Shown: piece by piece, positions 36,696 through 44,324 of the stretch
How positions within the stretch are numbered: the stretch's first letter is position 1
Layout: every line of letters begins with the position of its first letter
From: Brucella thiophenivorans
Lineage (GTDB): Bacteria; Pseudomonadota; Alphaproteobacteria; Rhizobiales; Rhizobiaceae
Direction of reading: 5' to 3'
DNA length: 64,000 bases
Assembly (NCBI RefSeq): GCF_002252445.1
Contig: NZ_NNRJ01000015.1
Coordinates: 186,001-250,000 of the forward strand
Notes under the pieces: model-generated
What the model was told of the DNA's origin: nothing
Seen by the model: the letters and a program-made list of their open reading frames with translations, nothing else
Database searches by the model: none
Program-made: the position numbers and the translations under genes

Positions 36696-37403
36696 TCAGC
36701 CGCCCGATGTCCCCGACTTTTGTTCAGTGCGCAGTTTTTGTTCGATGGTTGGCATAAAATGGCTGACCATCGTTTCAACGCCTTTTTCGTTAGGGTGCAT
36801 ACCGTCTTCAAGCAGCAATGCTTTTTGTGTTGCAACGCCTTCAAGGAAAAACGGATAGAGCGGCACGCCATATTTCTGGGCGAGTTTTGGGTAAATCGGA
36901 TTGAATTTATCGGCATAGTCCTTGCCCATATTGGGCGGAGCCATCATGCCTGCAAGAATGACCGAGATACCACGCGCTTTCAGACGTGCGAGCATTTCAT
37001 CAAGGTTTTTCTCTGTGATGTCGGGGGAGATTCCGCGCAGCGCATCATTGGCACCCAGCTCCAGGATTACCAGATTGGTGTCATCTGGGATTGACCAGTC
37101 GATGCGGGCAAGCCCGCCCGTGGTGGTGTCACCCGATACGCCTGCATTCTCGATACTGACCTCATAGCCTTTGTCGCTGAGCGCTTTTTCAAGCTGCTGG
37201 GGGAAGGCAGAGTTCGACGGCAAAAGGTATCCCGCCATCAGACTGTCGCCAAATCCGACAATCCTGACTTGCTCAAGCTGTTCGGTTGGCAATGCGTCTT
37301 CCAGTCCCGTTGGCTCTTCTTGAGCACGTGCTCCGCCAGCAAGAAAAGATGTCATCAGCGCAAAAATCGATAACCAAACCGTGATCGAGTGTTTGAAACG
37401 CAT
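36696..37403 (-). CDS. tesA: SGNH/GDSL arylesterase, TesA-like
   Basis: A 235-residue exported lipase-like esterase. Signal peptide LSIFALMTSFLAGGARA is followed by the SGNH blocks: GFGDSLMAGY (nucleophile Ser), GVSGDTTTGG, LGANDALRG and DGMHPNEKG (catalytic Asp and His). Relatives act as thioesterase I/lysophospholipase in the periplasm. The ATG at 37403 begins the signal peptide; codons upstream to 37601 do not look coding. It is divergent from the ybbA-ybbP type exporter genes, the same association as in E. coli. Confidence 0.9.
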   Translation of the reverse strand: MRFKHSITVWLSIFALMTSFLAGGARAQEEPTGLEDALPTEQLEQVRIVGFGDSLMAGYLLPSNSAFPQQLEKALSDKGYEVSIENAGVSGDTTTGGLARIDWSIPDDTNLVILELGANDALRGISPDITEKNLDEMLARLKARGISVILAGMMAPPNMGKDYADKFNPIYPKLAQKYGVPLYPFFLEGVATQKALLLEDGMHPNEKGVETMVSHFMPTIEQKLRTEQKSGTSGG

Positions 37404-37526
37404 TGTTTGTAACCCATATCTATCAACGTGGTGGGCAATCCACCTACATGATTCCTTCTCGCGCAAAACAAGCTCTTTTTTGTGACGCGCTTTGGCTCTT
37501 GAATATTTATATAGGAAGAAAAACGC

Positions 37527-38267
37527 GTGACGGAACAGGTGGCACCCCCGATTTCTGATAAGATTATTGAGCTTGAGAATGTTCATCTGACCCTCGGACA
37601 TGCTGCCTCATCGGTGCATGTGCTCAAAGGCGTCTCGCTTTCGATCGCACAGGGCCGTTCTGTTGGCATCGTCGGACCATCGGGTTCGGGCAAGTCGACG
37701 CTGCTGATGGTTCTGGCCGGGCTTGAGCATATCGATCAGGGCACGGTTAAGATTGCTGGTGAAACCATCAGTCAGATGTCGGAAGATCAGGCAGCCGCCT
37801 TTCGCGGGGCCAATATCGGTATCGTGTTCCAGTCCTTCCACCTCATTCCCAACATGACAGCACTGGAAAATGTTGCCGTTCCTCTTGAGCTTGCCGGACG
37901 CAGAGATGCATTTGAAGTTGCTGAACGCGAATTGCGCGCCGTTGGCCTTGGTGAGCGAATGACGCATTATCCGTCAGAACTTTCTGGTGGCGAACAGCAG
38001 CGTGTAGCGATCGCGCGCGCCCTTGCTCCATCGCCCAAAATCCTGATTGCTGATGAGCCAACGGGCAATCTTGATACAGCAACGGGTCGTCAGATCACTG
38101 ATCTTCTGTTTGCAAAACAGCGCGAAAATGGACTGACCATGGTGCTGGTCACCCATGATCCGTCTTTGGCTGCGCGCTGCGATCAGGAGATTCCGGTGCG
38201 TTCGGGTCGCATTGAAGAATCCACACGAAACGATGCTGCCTTGCAGGTTGCGGTGGCTGGCGCATGA
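37527..38267 (+). CDS. ybbA: ABC transporter ATP-binding protein, YbbA/LolD type
   Basis: A 246-residue ATPase with Walker [10 protein letters not shown], signature LSGGEQQR and Walker [13 protein letters not shown]. LolD-type ATPases work with FtsX-like permeases. The start is a GTG with AGGAAGA upstream. The stop overlaps the permease start by four bases (ATGA), so the two subunits are coupled. The divergent tesA gene completes the tesA-ybbA-ybbP grouping known from E. coli; the transported substrate is not known. Confidence 0.9.
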   Translation: MTEQVAPPISDKIIELENVHLTLGHAASSVHVLKGVSLSIAQGRSVGIVGPSGSGKSTLLMVLAGLEHIDQGTVKIAGETISQMSEDQAAAFRGANIGIVFQSFHLIPNMTALENVAVPLELAGRRDAFEVAERELRAVGLGERMTHYPSELSGGEQQRVAIARALAPSPKILIADEPTGNLDTATGRQITDLLFAKQRENGLTMVLVTHDPSLAARCDQEIPVRSGRIEESTRNDAALQVAVAGA

Positions 38268-40813
38268 GCGGCGTTGCTTCATTTTCGCTAGCACTTCGCT
38301 TTGCCCTGCGTGAAATGCGCGGTGGCCTTTCCGGCTTTTATATTTTTCTGGCCTGCATCGCTTTGGGGGTTGCAGCCATTGGTGGGGTCAATTCTGTTGC
38401 GCGTTCGGTCAGCACCGGCATTGCGTCGGAAGGCCAGAGCATTCTTGGTGGCGATGTCAGTTTTGCGCTTAATCAGCGCGAAGCAAGCACCGAAGAACGC
38501 GCCTTTGTCGCGCAGCAGGGACGCTTTGCAGAAAGCGCCACCATGCGTTCCATGGCACGCATGCCCGATGGCTCCGACCAGTCGCTGGTCGAGGTCAAGG
38601 CGGTGGATGCAGCCTATCCGCTGTTTGGCGAATTAAAACTCGCGCCGCAGCTACCGCTCGCCGATGTGACGGAAAATGAGAACGGTGTTTACGGCGCTGC
38701 GGTCAGTCAGGATTTTCTCAATCGAATGGGTGTGGCGCTCGGCACAAAGGTTTTGCTCGGCTCTGAAACATTCGAGTTGCGTGCGCTGATCGAAAGCGAG
38801 CCGGATCTTTTGTCGTCGGGCTTTAATTTTGCCCCACGCTTTCTGGTGTCGATGGAGGGTTTGCGCGCCTCTGGCCTGATTCAGCCGGGAAGCCTTGTTG
38901 ATCATATCTATAAAGTTGCGCTGCCAGACGGTGCGCCAGATTCTGCAATCACCCAACTTCGCGAGAAAGCCGCAGCCGATTTCCCTGATGCTGGCTGGAA
39001 TATCCGTTCGCGTGGCAATGCAGCCCCCGCGTTGACGGCCAATATCGAACGCTTCTCGCAGTTTCTAACTTTGGTTGGCCTTACCGCGTTGATCGTTGGC
39101 GGTGTCGGTGTTGCCAATGCCGTGCGCGCTTATCTTGATGGTAAGCGTGGTGTGATTGCCACTTTCAAATCGCTGGGTGCACCTGCGCGTTTTGCAGTGC
39201 TGGTCTATCTGGTGCAGATCATGGTGATTGGTGTGATCGGCATTGCCATTGGACTGGTTCTGGCGGCAATCATGCCTTTTGCGGCTAGCGCAGTGCTTGC
39301 CAATTATCTGCCGGTTGCCGGTGGCGGCGGGTTTTTCCCCGATGCTTTGGCATTGGCAGCGGTGTTTGGCCTCATCACAACGCTGGCCTTTGCGATCATT
39401 CCGTTGGGCCGCGCACGTAATATTCCGGCGACTGCTCTGTTCCGTGAGCAGGGTTTTGAGCAACGCGGCTTGCCGCCATTACTTTATCTGTGCTTGGCTG
39501 TCCTGTTGATCGCGGCTTTGGCGGGCTTGGCACTTTACGTAGCCTATGACCGGCGGATTGCGGCTATTTTCATCGTGGCGTCGATTGCGGCATTCGGTAT
39601 TCTTCGACTGGTGGCTGATGGCATTCGCTGGCTTGCGCGCCGTGCGCCTCGCGTTCGTTCGACAGCATTCCGCCTTGCAATTGGCAACATCTATCGGCCC
39701 GGCGCGCTTACACCTTCCGTGGTTCTGTCGCTCGGCCTTGGCCTGACGCTGATGGTGGCAATTGCGCTCATCGACGGCAATCTGCGACGTCAGGTGACCG
39801 AAAACATCCCGGCACAAGCACCCGATTTCTTCTTTGTCGACATTCAGAACAACGATATTGGCGACTTCACCAAGCTTGTCTCTGGCATTGTGCCAGATGG
39901 CAAACTCACCTCCGGCCCTATGCTGCGTGGTCGTATCGTTGCTTTCAACGGCACCAATGTGCGCGATATGACCATTCCGCCTGAGGCTGCATGGGTGTTG
40001 CGCGGTGATCGTGGCATTACCTTTGCCGACAAGGTTCCTGAAAATTCGACATTGACTGAAGGCGAATGGTGGCCGGAAAATTACTCCGGTGAACCGCTGG
40101 TATCTTTTGCGGAACGCGAGGGCAAGGAGCTTGGTCTCAAGCTTGGCGATACAGTCACGGTGAATGTGCTTGGCCGCAATATCAACGCAAAGATTGGCAG
40201 TTTCCGGCAATTGCAATGGGAAACGCTGGCGATGAATTTTGTCATGGTTTTCTCGCCCAACACCTTTGCCGGCGCGCCTGCCACATGGCTTGCAACGCTG
40301 ACCATTCCCGATGATCAGAAAAATCTGGCGCCGGATGTTTTGCGACAGGTCACCAAAACATGGCCGGCAATTACCACGGTCAGCGTCACCGACGCACTTG
40401 ATGTCGCCAATGATCTGATCAGCCAGCTTGCGACCGCCATTCGTGCTGCGGCATCCATCGCACTTGCGGCATCAGTTCTGGTGTTGGGAGGAGCGCTGGC
40501 GGCTGGCAACCGTGCGCGTGTGCACGATGCGGTTGTGCTCAAAACATTGGGCGCCACGCGTGGCACGCTGATTGCTGCCTATATTGTTGAATATATGCTG
40601 CTTGGGCTTGCAACGGCTATCTTTGCGCTGGTCGCTGGCAGTGCTGCGGGATGGTATGTGGTGGTGGAAGTCATGAAGCTCAAAGCACAATTCTTGCCGG
40701 ATGTGGCTTTGATGACGGTTGGTGTCGCACTTGTTCTGACTGTTGGATTCGGACTTGCCGGAACATGGCGGGTACTCGGTCAAAAGCCAGCAACCGTGCT
40801 GCGCACAATATGA
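38264..40813 (+). CDS. ybbP: ABC transporter permease, FtsX-like (YbbP type)
   Basis: An 849-residue permease with two FtsX domains, about ten transmembrane helices and a large periplasmic domain after the first helix (about 45-255). FtsX-like blocks are FSQFLTLVGLTALIVGGVGVANAVRAY in the first half and ALAASVLVLGGALAAGNRARVHDAVVLKTLGATR in the second. It pairs with the ATPase upstream (ATGA overlap). The YbbAP complex is thought to extract molecules from the inner membrane rather than import, possibly working with TesA; this is inference. Confidence 0.9.
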   Translation: MSGVASFSLALRFALREMRGGLSGFYIFLACIALGVAAIGGVNSVARSVSTGIASEGQSILGGDVSFALNQREASTEERAFVAQQGRFAESATMRSMARMPDGSDQSLVEVKAVDAAYPLFGELKLAPQLPLADVTENENGVYGAAVSQDFLNRMGVALGTKVLLGSETFELRALIESEPDLLSSGFNFAPRFLVSMEGLRASGLIQPGSLVDHIYKVALPDGAPDSAITQLREKAAADFPDAGWNIRSRGNAAPALTANIERFSQFLTLVGLTALIVGGVGVANAVRAYLDGKRGVIATFKSLGAPARFAVLVYLVQIMVIGVIGIAIGLVLAAIMPFAASAVLANYLPVAGGGGFFPDALALAAVFGLITTLAFAIIPLGRARNIPATALFREQGFEQRGLPPLLYLCLAVLLIAALAGLALYVAYDRRIAAIFIVASIAAFGILRLVADGIRWLARRAPRVRSTAFRLAIGNIYRPGALTPSVVLSLGLGLTLMVAIALIDGNLRRQVTENIPAQAPDFFFVDIQNNDIGDFTKLVSGIVPDGKLTSGPMLRGRIVAFNGTNVRDMTIPPEAAWVLRGDRGITFADKVPENSTLTEGEWWPENYSGEPLVSFAEREGKELGLKLGDTVTVNVLGRNINAKIGSFRQLQWETLAMNFVMVFSPNTFAGAPATWLATLTIPDDQKNLAPDVLRQVTKTWPAITTVSVTDALDVANDLISQLATAIRAAASIALAASVLVLGGALAAGNRARVHDAVVLKTLGATRGTLIAAYIVEYMLLGLATAIFALVAGSAAGWYVVVEVMKLKAQFLPDVALMTVGVALVLTVGFGLAGTWRVLGQKPATVLRTI

Positions 40814-40950
40814 AGCATTTGTAATGTTGATACGCGAAGCGGGCTAAATGATTGGATCGCATGGATAATGCGGTCGCAATTTCAAGCAGCGCAATCACGA
40901 TTTTTTACAGCAACTACTTGTGTGAGAGCGCTAAAATCCCCATAATAAAA

Positions 40951-41040
40951 AGCAGGCATGCTGGGGTCCCGCCAGCGGCGCCTGGGAGCGGCTCGAAATG
41001 AGCCTGACCTCGACACCGGACGGGACAACGCAAAGGGATT
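40951..41040 (+). ncRNA. structured leader RNA (ybhL-type) upstream of the BAX-inhibitor-1 gene
   Basis: Base pairing gives a three-way junction: closing stem GTCCCG (40966-40971) with CGGGAC (41021-41026); hairpin CCAG (40972-40975) with CTGG (40982-40985); hairpin GGCTC (40990-40994) with GAGCC (41000-41004) around GAAAT. The ribosome binding site AAAGGGA follows at once. A ybhL leader motif upstream of just this gene family is known from Rhizobiales; that this is an instance is my inference from position and structure. Confidence 0.7.
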
Positions 41041-41046
41041 TAAGTC

Positions 41047-41829
41047 ATGGCTGACTTTCGCAATATTCAGGCACAGCAGAGGCCGGTAGGTGGCGCTCGC
41101 GCTGGAGCTGACATCGATCAGGGTCTGCGCAGCTATATGCTGGGCGTCTATAACATGATGGCTATTGGTCTGGTTGTTACCGGACTTGCTGCTTTGGCTG
41201 TCGCATCATTGGCAACAACGACTGATCCGTCGGCTGCCGTTGCACAGATGTCGAACGGCAAAATGCTCACCGCACTTGGTGCAGCTCTTTACACATCACC
41301 GCTGCGCTGGGTTGTTATGCTTGCGCCGCTCGCCGCCGTATTCTTCCTGAGCTTCCGCATTGAGCGTCTGTCGGTTGGCACAGCCAATGCCGTGTTCTGG
41401 GGTTATGCTGCTCTCGTTGGTCTGTCGCTGTCGTCGATCTTCCTGGTGTTCACTGGACAGAGCATCGTGCGAACATTCTTTGTGACGGCTGCTTCGTTTG
41501 GTGCCTTGTCGCTCTATGGTTACACAACCAAGCGTGACCTGTCGGCAATGGGCTCGTTCCTGATGATGGGGCTTTTCGGCCTGATCATAGCATCGGTCGT
41601 CAACATCTTCCTTGGTTCGACTGCGCTGCAGTTCGCAATCTCGGTAATTGGTGTTCTGATCTTTGCAGGCCTCACCGCCTATGACACTCAGTCGATCAAG
41701 GAAATGTATTTCGAAGGCGACTCTTCGGAAACGCAGGGCCGCAAGGTCGTTATGGGCGCGCTGCGTCTGTACCTCGACTTCATCAATATGTTCATGTTCC
41801 TGCTGCAGTTCATGGGTAACCGCGACTAA
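41047..41829 (+). CDS. Bax inhibitor-1/YccA family membrane protein
   Basis: A 260-residue inner-membrane protein with seven hydrophobic segments, typical of the BI-1/YbhL family. The N-terminus is cytosolic and polar (MADFRNIQAQQRPVGGARAG), and the C-terminal region has the family block AGLTAYDTQSIKEMYFEGD and LYLDFINMFMFLLQFMG. Relatives conduct calcium or protons in a pH-dependent way. It follows a structured leader RNA and is ended by a strong terminator, so it is transcribed alone. Confidence 0.92.
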   Translation: MADFRNIQAQQRPVGGARAGADIDQGLRSYMLGVYNMMAIGLVVTGLAALAVASLATTTDPSAAVAQMSNGKMLTALGAALYTSPLRWVVMLAPLAAVFFLSFRIERLSVGTANAVFWGYAALVGLSLSSIFLVFTGQSIVRTFFVTAASFGALSLYGYTTKRDLSAMGSFLMMGLFGLIIASVVNIFLGSTALQFAISVIGVLIFAGLTAYDTQSIKEMYFEGDSSETQGRKVVMGALRLYLDFINMFMFLLQFMGNRD

Positions 41830-41852
41830 AGAGTAAGAATTGAGACAAAACG

Positions 41853-41879
41853 AAAAGGCAGCGGAAACGCTGCCTTTTT
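41853..41879 (+). terminator. terminator of the BAX-inhibitor-1 gene
   Basis: AAAAGGCAGCG (41853-41863) pairs with CGCTGCCTTTT (41868-41878) around GAAA, followed by more T. Confidence 0.88.
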
Positions 41880-41946
41880 GCTTTTCAAAGCGCTGTGTTC
41901 GATGCATGTTGCAGTGATAATCATAAACGGACTTCCGGCTCGCAAC

Positions 41947-42489
41947 ATGCCCCTCATTCGAGATTTCCAGCTCACTGATATTGAAGCCATCACTGCGATC
42001 TACACGGAAGCCGTTCTCAACGGTTCCGGTTCCTATGAGATCGAACCACCCACGCTCGATGAGATGACACGCCGCTTCGATGCTTTTGTTGAGCAGGGCT
42101 TCCCGATTCTCGTCGCTGAGGAAAATGGTCACGTGCTGGGCTATGCCTATATCAGCTATTTCCGCACTCGACCGGCTTATCGCTGGCTTGCGGAAGACTC
42201 GATCTATATCGCACCGGATGCGAAGGGGAAGGGCGTTGGCAAGCTGCTGCTCGGTGAACTGATTAGCCGCGCGACTACACTTGGGTTCAGACAGCTTTTA
42301 GCTGTGGTCGGCGATGGTGAGCACAATATCGGCTCGGTAAAGCTTCATGAGAGGATGGGCTTTATCCATTGCGGACGTATTCAGGGATCGGGCTTCAAGC
42401 ATGGCCGCTGGCTCGATACCGTGCTGATGCAATTGCCGCTCAATGGCGGCTGCACGCTTGATCCGGGCGAAGTGCCTCTCGCGAATTAA
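41947..42489 (+). CDS. GNAT N-acetyltransferase, phosphinothricin/methionine sulfone type
   Basis: A 180-residue acetyltransferase of the Pat/Bar-MddA group. Family marks are IRDFQLTDIEAITAIYTEAV, GYAYISYFRTRPAYRW, EDSIYIAPDAKGKGVGKLL (acetyl-CoA loop) and SVKLHERMGFIHCG. Relatives acetylate phosphinothricin, methionine sulfone or sulfoximine; the true substrate is probably an ordinary amino acid analogue. The ATG at 41947 was chosen as the family start; the in-frame stretch from 41878 overlaps the preceding terminator. The last 4 bases overlap the convergent DUF2794 gene. Confidence 0.88.
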   Translation: MPLIRDFQLTDIEAITAIYTEAVLNGSGSYEIEPPTLDEMTRRFDAFVEQGFPILVAEENGHVLGYAYISYFRTRPAYRWLAEDSIYIAPDAKGKGVGKLLLGELISRATTLGFRQLLAVVGDGEHNIGSVKLHERMGFIHCGRIQGSGFKHGRWLDTVLMQLPLNGGCTLDPGEVPLAN

Positions 42490-42890
42490 TCATCGACCAG
42501 CTTCAGGCTTTTATCGAAAACGCGCAGAACACGTTCAAGCTCATGTCCGCGTTTCATGATCAGGCCGCTTGCCGCAATAACCGAATAAGCCCCCTGCCTT
42601 TGAGCGAGTTTGGGGTTCTTCTCAACACGGAACAGCGGAACTTCGCTTGCCCGACGAAAGATTGAAAATACAGCGCGGTCAGCGAGATGATCGATGGCGT
42701 AATCACGCCATGAACCGGTAGCGACCATACGGCCATAAATGTTCAGAATTTTTCCAAGCTCATGCCTATCAAAGCTTACAGTGGATGATGGCACTCGTGT
42801 TTGATTTAAAGAAATGATTTTTGACACAACCGATGGATGAGAGGGCGAATGGGTAGATTTATCTTCATTCACAGCGTTTGGTATATCCAT
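42486..42890 (-). CDS. DUF2794 family protein
   Basis: A 134-residue cytosolic protein. The core from residue about 45 reads VSFDRHELGKILNIYGRMVA, then WRDYAIDHLADRAVFSIFRR, which matches the alphaproteobacterial DUF2794 family closely. No function is known for it. AAGGAAG before the ATG at 42890 sets the start; the in-frame extension to 43046 lacks a site. The N-terminal 40 residues are polar and probably disordered. Confidence 0.85.
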   Translation of the reverse strand: MDIPNAVNEDKSTHSPSHPSVVSKIISLNQTRVPSSTVSFDRHELGKILNIYGRMVATGSWRDYAIDHLADRAVFSIFRRASEVPLFRVEKNPKLAQRQGAYSVIAASGLIMKRGHELERVLRVFDKSLKLVDD

Positions 42891-43327
42891 GGTCTTCCTT
42901 TCATCAAGCGGTGGATTGTGAAGGAAACGCGGTGTGCTGATCAAATTACTTCGTGACGCTAAGGTGATGCTTTTATGAATTAAATGCAAGCGCTCGCGTT
43001 CTTTCAATCGAGCTTCTACAATCGACACCTTGGGCGAGCCTCCCAATTTGTTGTATATTAGCTGTTCACGAAAAGAGAATAGCTGTTCTTAATGGTGATC
43101 AGCGGCCACATTTTGGCCTTGTCAACTTCGCATTGCAGCCTGATTGTGACGTCAGCATTACCGTGTTGCCTGAGACGGTTCGGTTCGAGTATGTCCACCC
43201 CAAGCCCCCCGCCCAAAGGACTGCCCGAACCGAACCAACTCGCGCTTGATCAGCGTCTCAGGACAAAACAAAACTTCCGAAATTTATAACTGAAAAACTT
43301 TAGACAGCGTTCTTGTTGCTGCTCCGA
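42891..43327. other. 437-bp gap with a nested inverted repeat
   Basis: No gene was accepted. A short plus-strand ORF (43092-43289) has no ribosome binding site and runs across the inverted repeat. TAGCTGTTC occurs twice (about 43060 and 43080) on both sides of an A-rich stretch. The main structure is the nested inverted repeat at 43169-43262, lying downstream of the DUF1223 gene and upstream of the DUF2794 gene, both on the minus strand. Confidence 0.5.
43169..43262. repeat. nested inverted repeat, 94 bp
   Basis: CCTGAGACG (43169-43177) is perfectly complementary to CGTCTCAGG (43254-43262). Inside it GGTTCGGTTCG (43177-43187) is perfectly complementary to CGAACCGAACC (43226-43236). The right side has 17 unpaired bases between the two arms. 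Twenty paired bases in two perfect blocks are unlikely by chance. Confidence 0.75.
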
Positions 43328-44143
43328 TCAGAGACTCAACGGATTAGATTGTTTGAATATAGCCGCGCCATGGATTGGACCGAGTGCATTGGCACTGTTG
43401 CTCTCCTGCAATATTATCGCGCAGCCGGTTACATCCTTGCGCTTGAGTTCGGACGCAGGCAGCTCGATTTTCATCGCTTCACCATCCCACATGCCGATTG
43501 TGTTGATGTCCATCACCGTATTGCGATAGGTGACTGACTGCCCGGCATTCTCGCCATTTTCGATAGGGATTGTCACAGCATCGCGCAAATAGAACATCAC
43601 CACATGCACGGGCGCTTTTGGCTTTTCGCCCTTTGAGATATTGATGGACAGGCGTCCATCATCCAGCTTTTCAATCGAAACAGGCACGTTGAGTTTGTTT
43701 GCAGAAAGGTGCTGTTTTACGGCGTCAGCTTCGCCGCCATTCACTTCAGACGTGCCATTGACGATAGCCTGCGGCGTATACACCATCTTGGCATTGAACG
43801 AATTGCGATAGGCGTTCTGGCGGTCGGTATTGTCCTGTGACGCAAGCGTATCGCGCCAACCCAAATAATCCCAGTAATTGACGTGAAACGACAGCGCCAG
43901 AACATTTGGGTCGTCGGCATATGTTGCCAGATTCTTGTCCGCCTGCGGGCAGGATTTGCAGCCCTGACTGGTATATAGCTCAAGAACCGATGTGCGCGTG
44001 CTGCTATCCTGGGCCTTGGCCACACCATGCATGGACAAACAACCAGTGAACGCCAGCCCCAACGCCGCGCAAACGCCCCGCAAGCCGTGAATATCAACGG
44101 CGAGCCATGCATTTGTGCCTTCATCTGGGCGGTGGAGTGTCAC
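43328..44143 (-). CDS. DUF1223 thioredoxin-like exported protein
   Basis: A 271-residue exported protein of the DUF1223 family. After the signal peptide (CAALGLAFTGCLSMHGVAKA) comes a thioredoxin-like start LELYTSQGCKSCPQAD, with the CxxC pair; family blocks HVNYWDYLGWRDTLAS, QNAYRN and YTPQAIVNG follow. It may be a periplasmic redox protein, but no activity is established for the family. The GTG at 44143 with AAGGA upstream was preferred; an in-frame ATG at 44176 is the alternative and has no such site. Confidence 0.85.
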   Translation of the reverse strand: MTLHRPDEGTNAWLAVDIHGLRGVCAALGLAFTGCLSMHGVAKAQDSSTRTSVLELYTSQGCKSCPQADKNLATYADDPNVLALSFHVNYWDYLGWRDTLASQDNTDRQNAYRNSFNAKMVYTPQAIVNGTSEVNGGEADAVKQHLSANKLNVPVSIEKLDDGRLSINISKGEKPKAPVHVVMFYLRDAVTIPIENGENAGQSVTYRNTVMDINTIGMWDGEAMKIELPASELKRKDVTGCAIILQESNSANALGPIHGAAIFKQSNPLSL

Positions 44144-44276
44144 TTTGTTTGATCCTTTAATGATTGATGCTGACATTTATTATGTAGGAATTACGTCGAT
44201 CAATAGGAAGTCACGTTGCAGTGAGATTTGTATCATGAGTGTTTCTTTTATCTCACGCTTACAATGTCCGTGAAAA

Positions 44277-44300
44277 AGCCGCCGGATTGCTCCGGCGGCT
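44277..44300 (-). terminator. terminator of acnA
   Basis: AGCCGCCGG (44277-44285) pairs with CCGGCGGCT (44292-44300) around six bases. Read on the minus strand the stem is followed by TTTTT. It lies 25 bases after the acnA stop. Confidence 0.85.
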
Positions 44301-44324
44301 CTCTAATTTCATGCTTAGCTTTAA

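Noticed and set aside
43092-43289. 65-codon plus-strand ORF between the DUF2794 and DUF1223 genes
   Set aside because: No ribosome binding site and it runs across the nested inverted repeat; composition unlike the neighbours.
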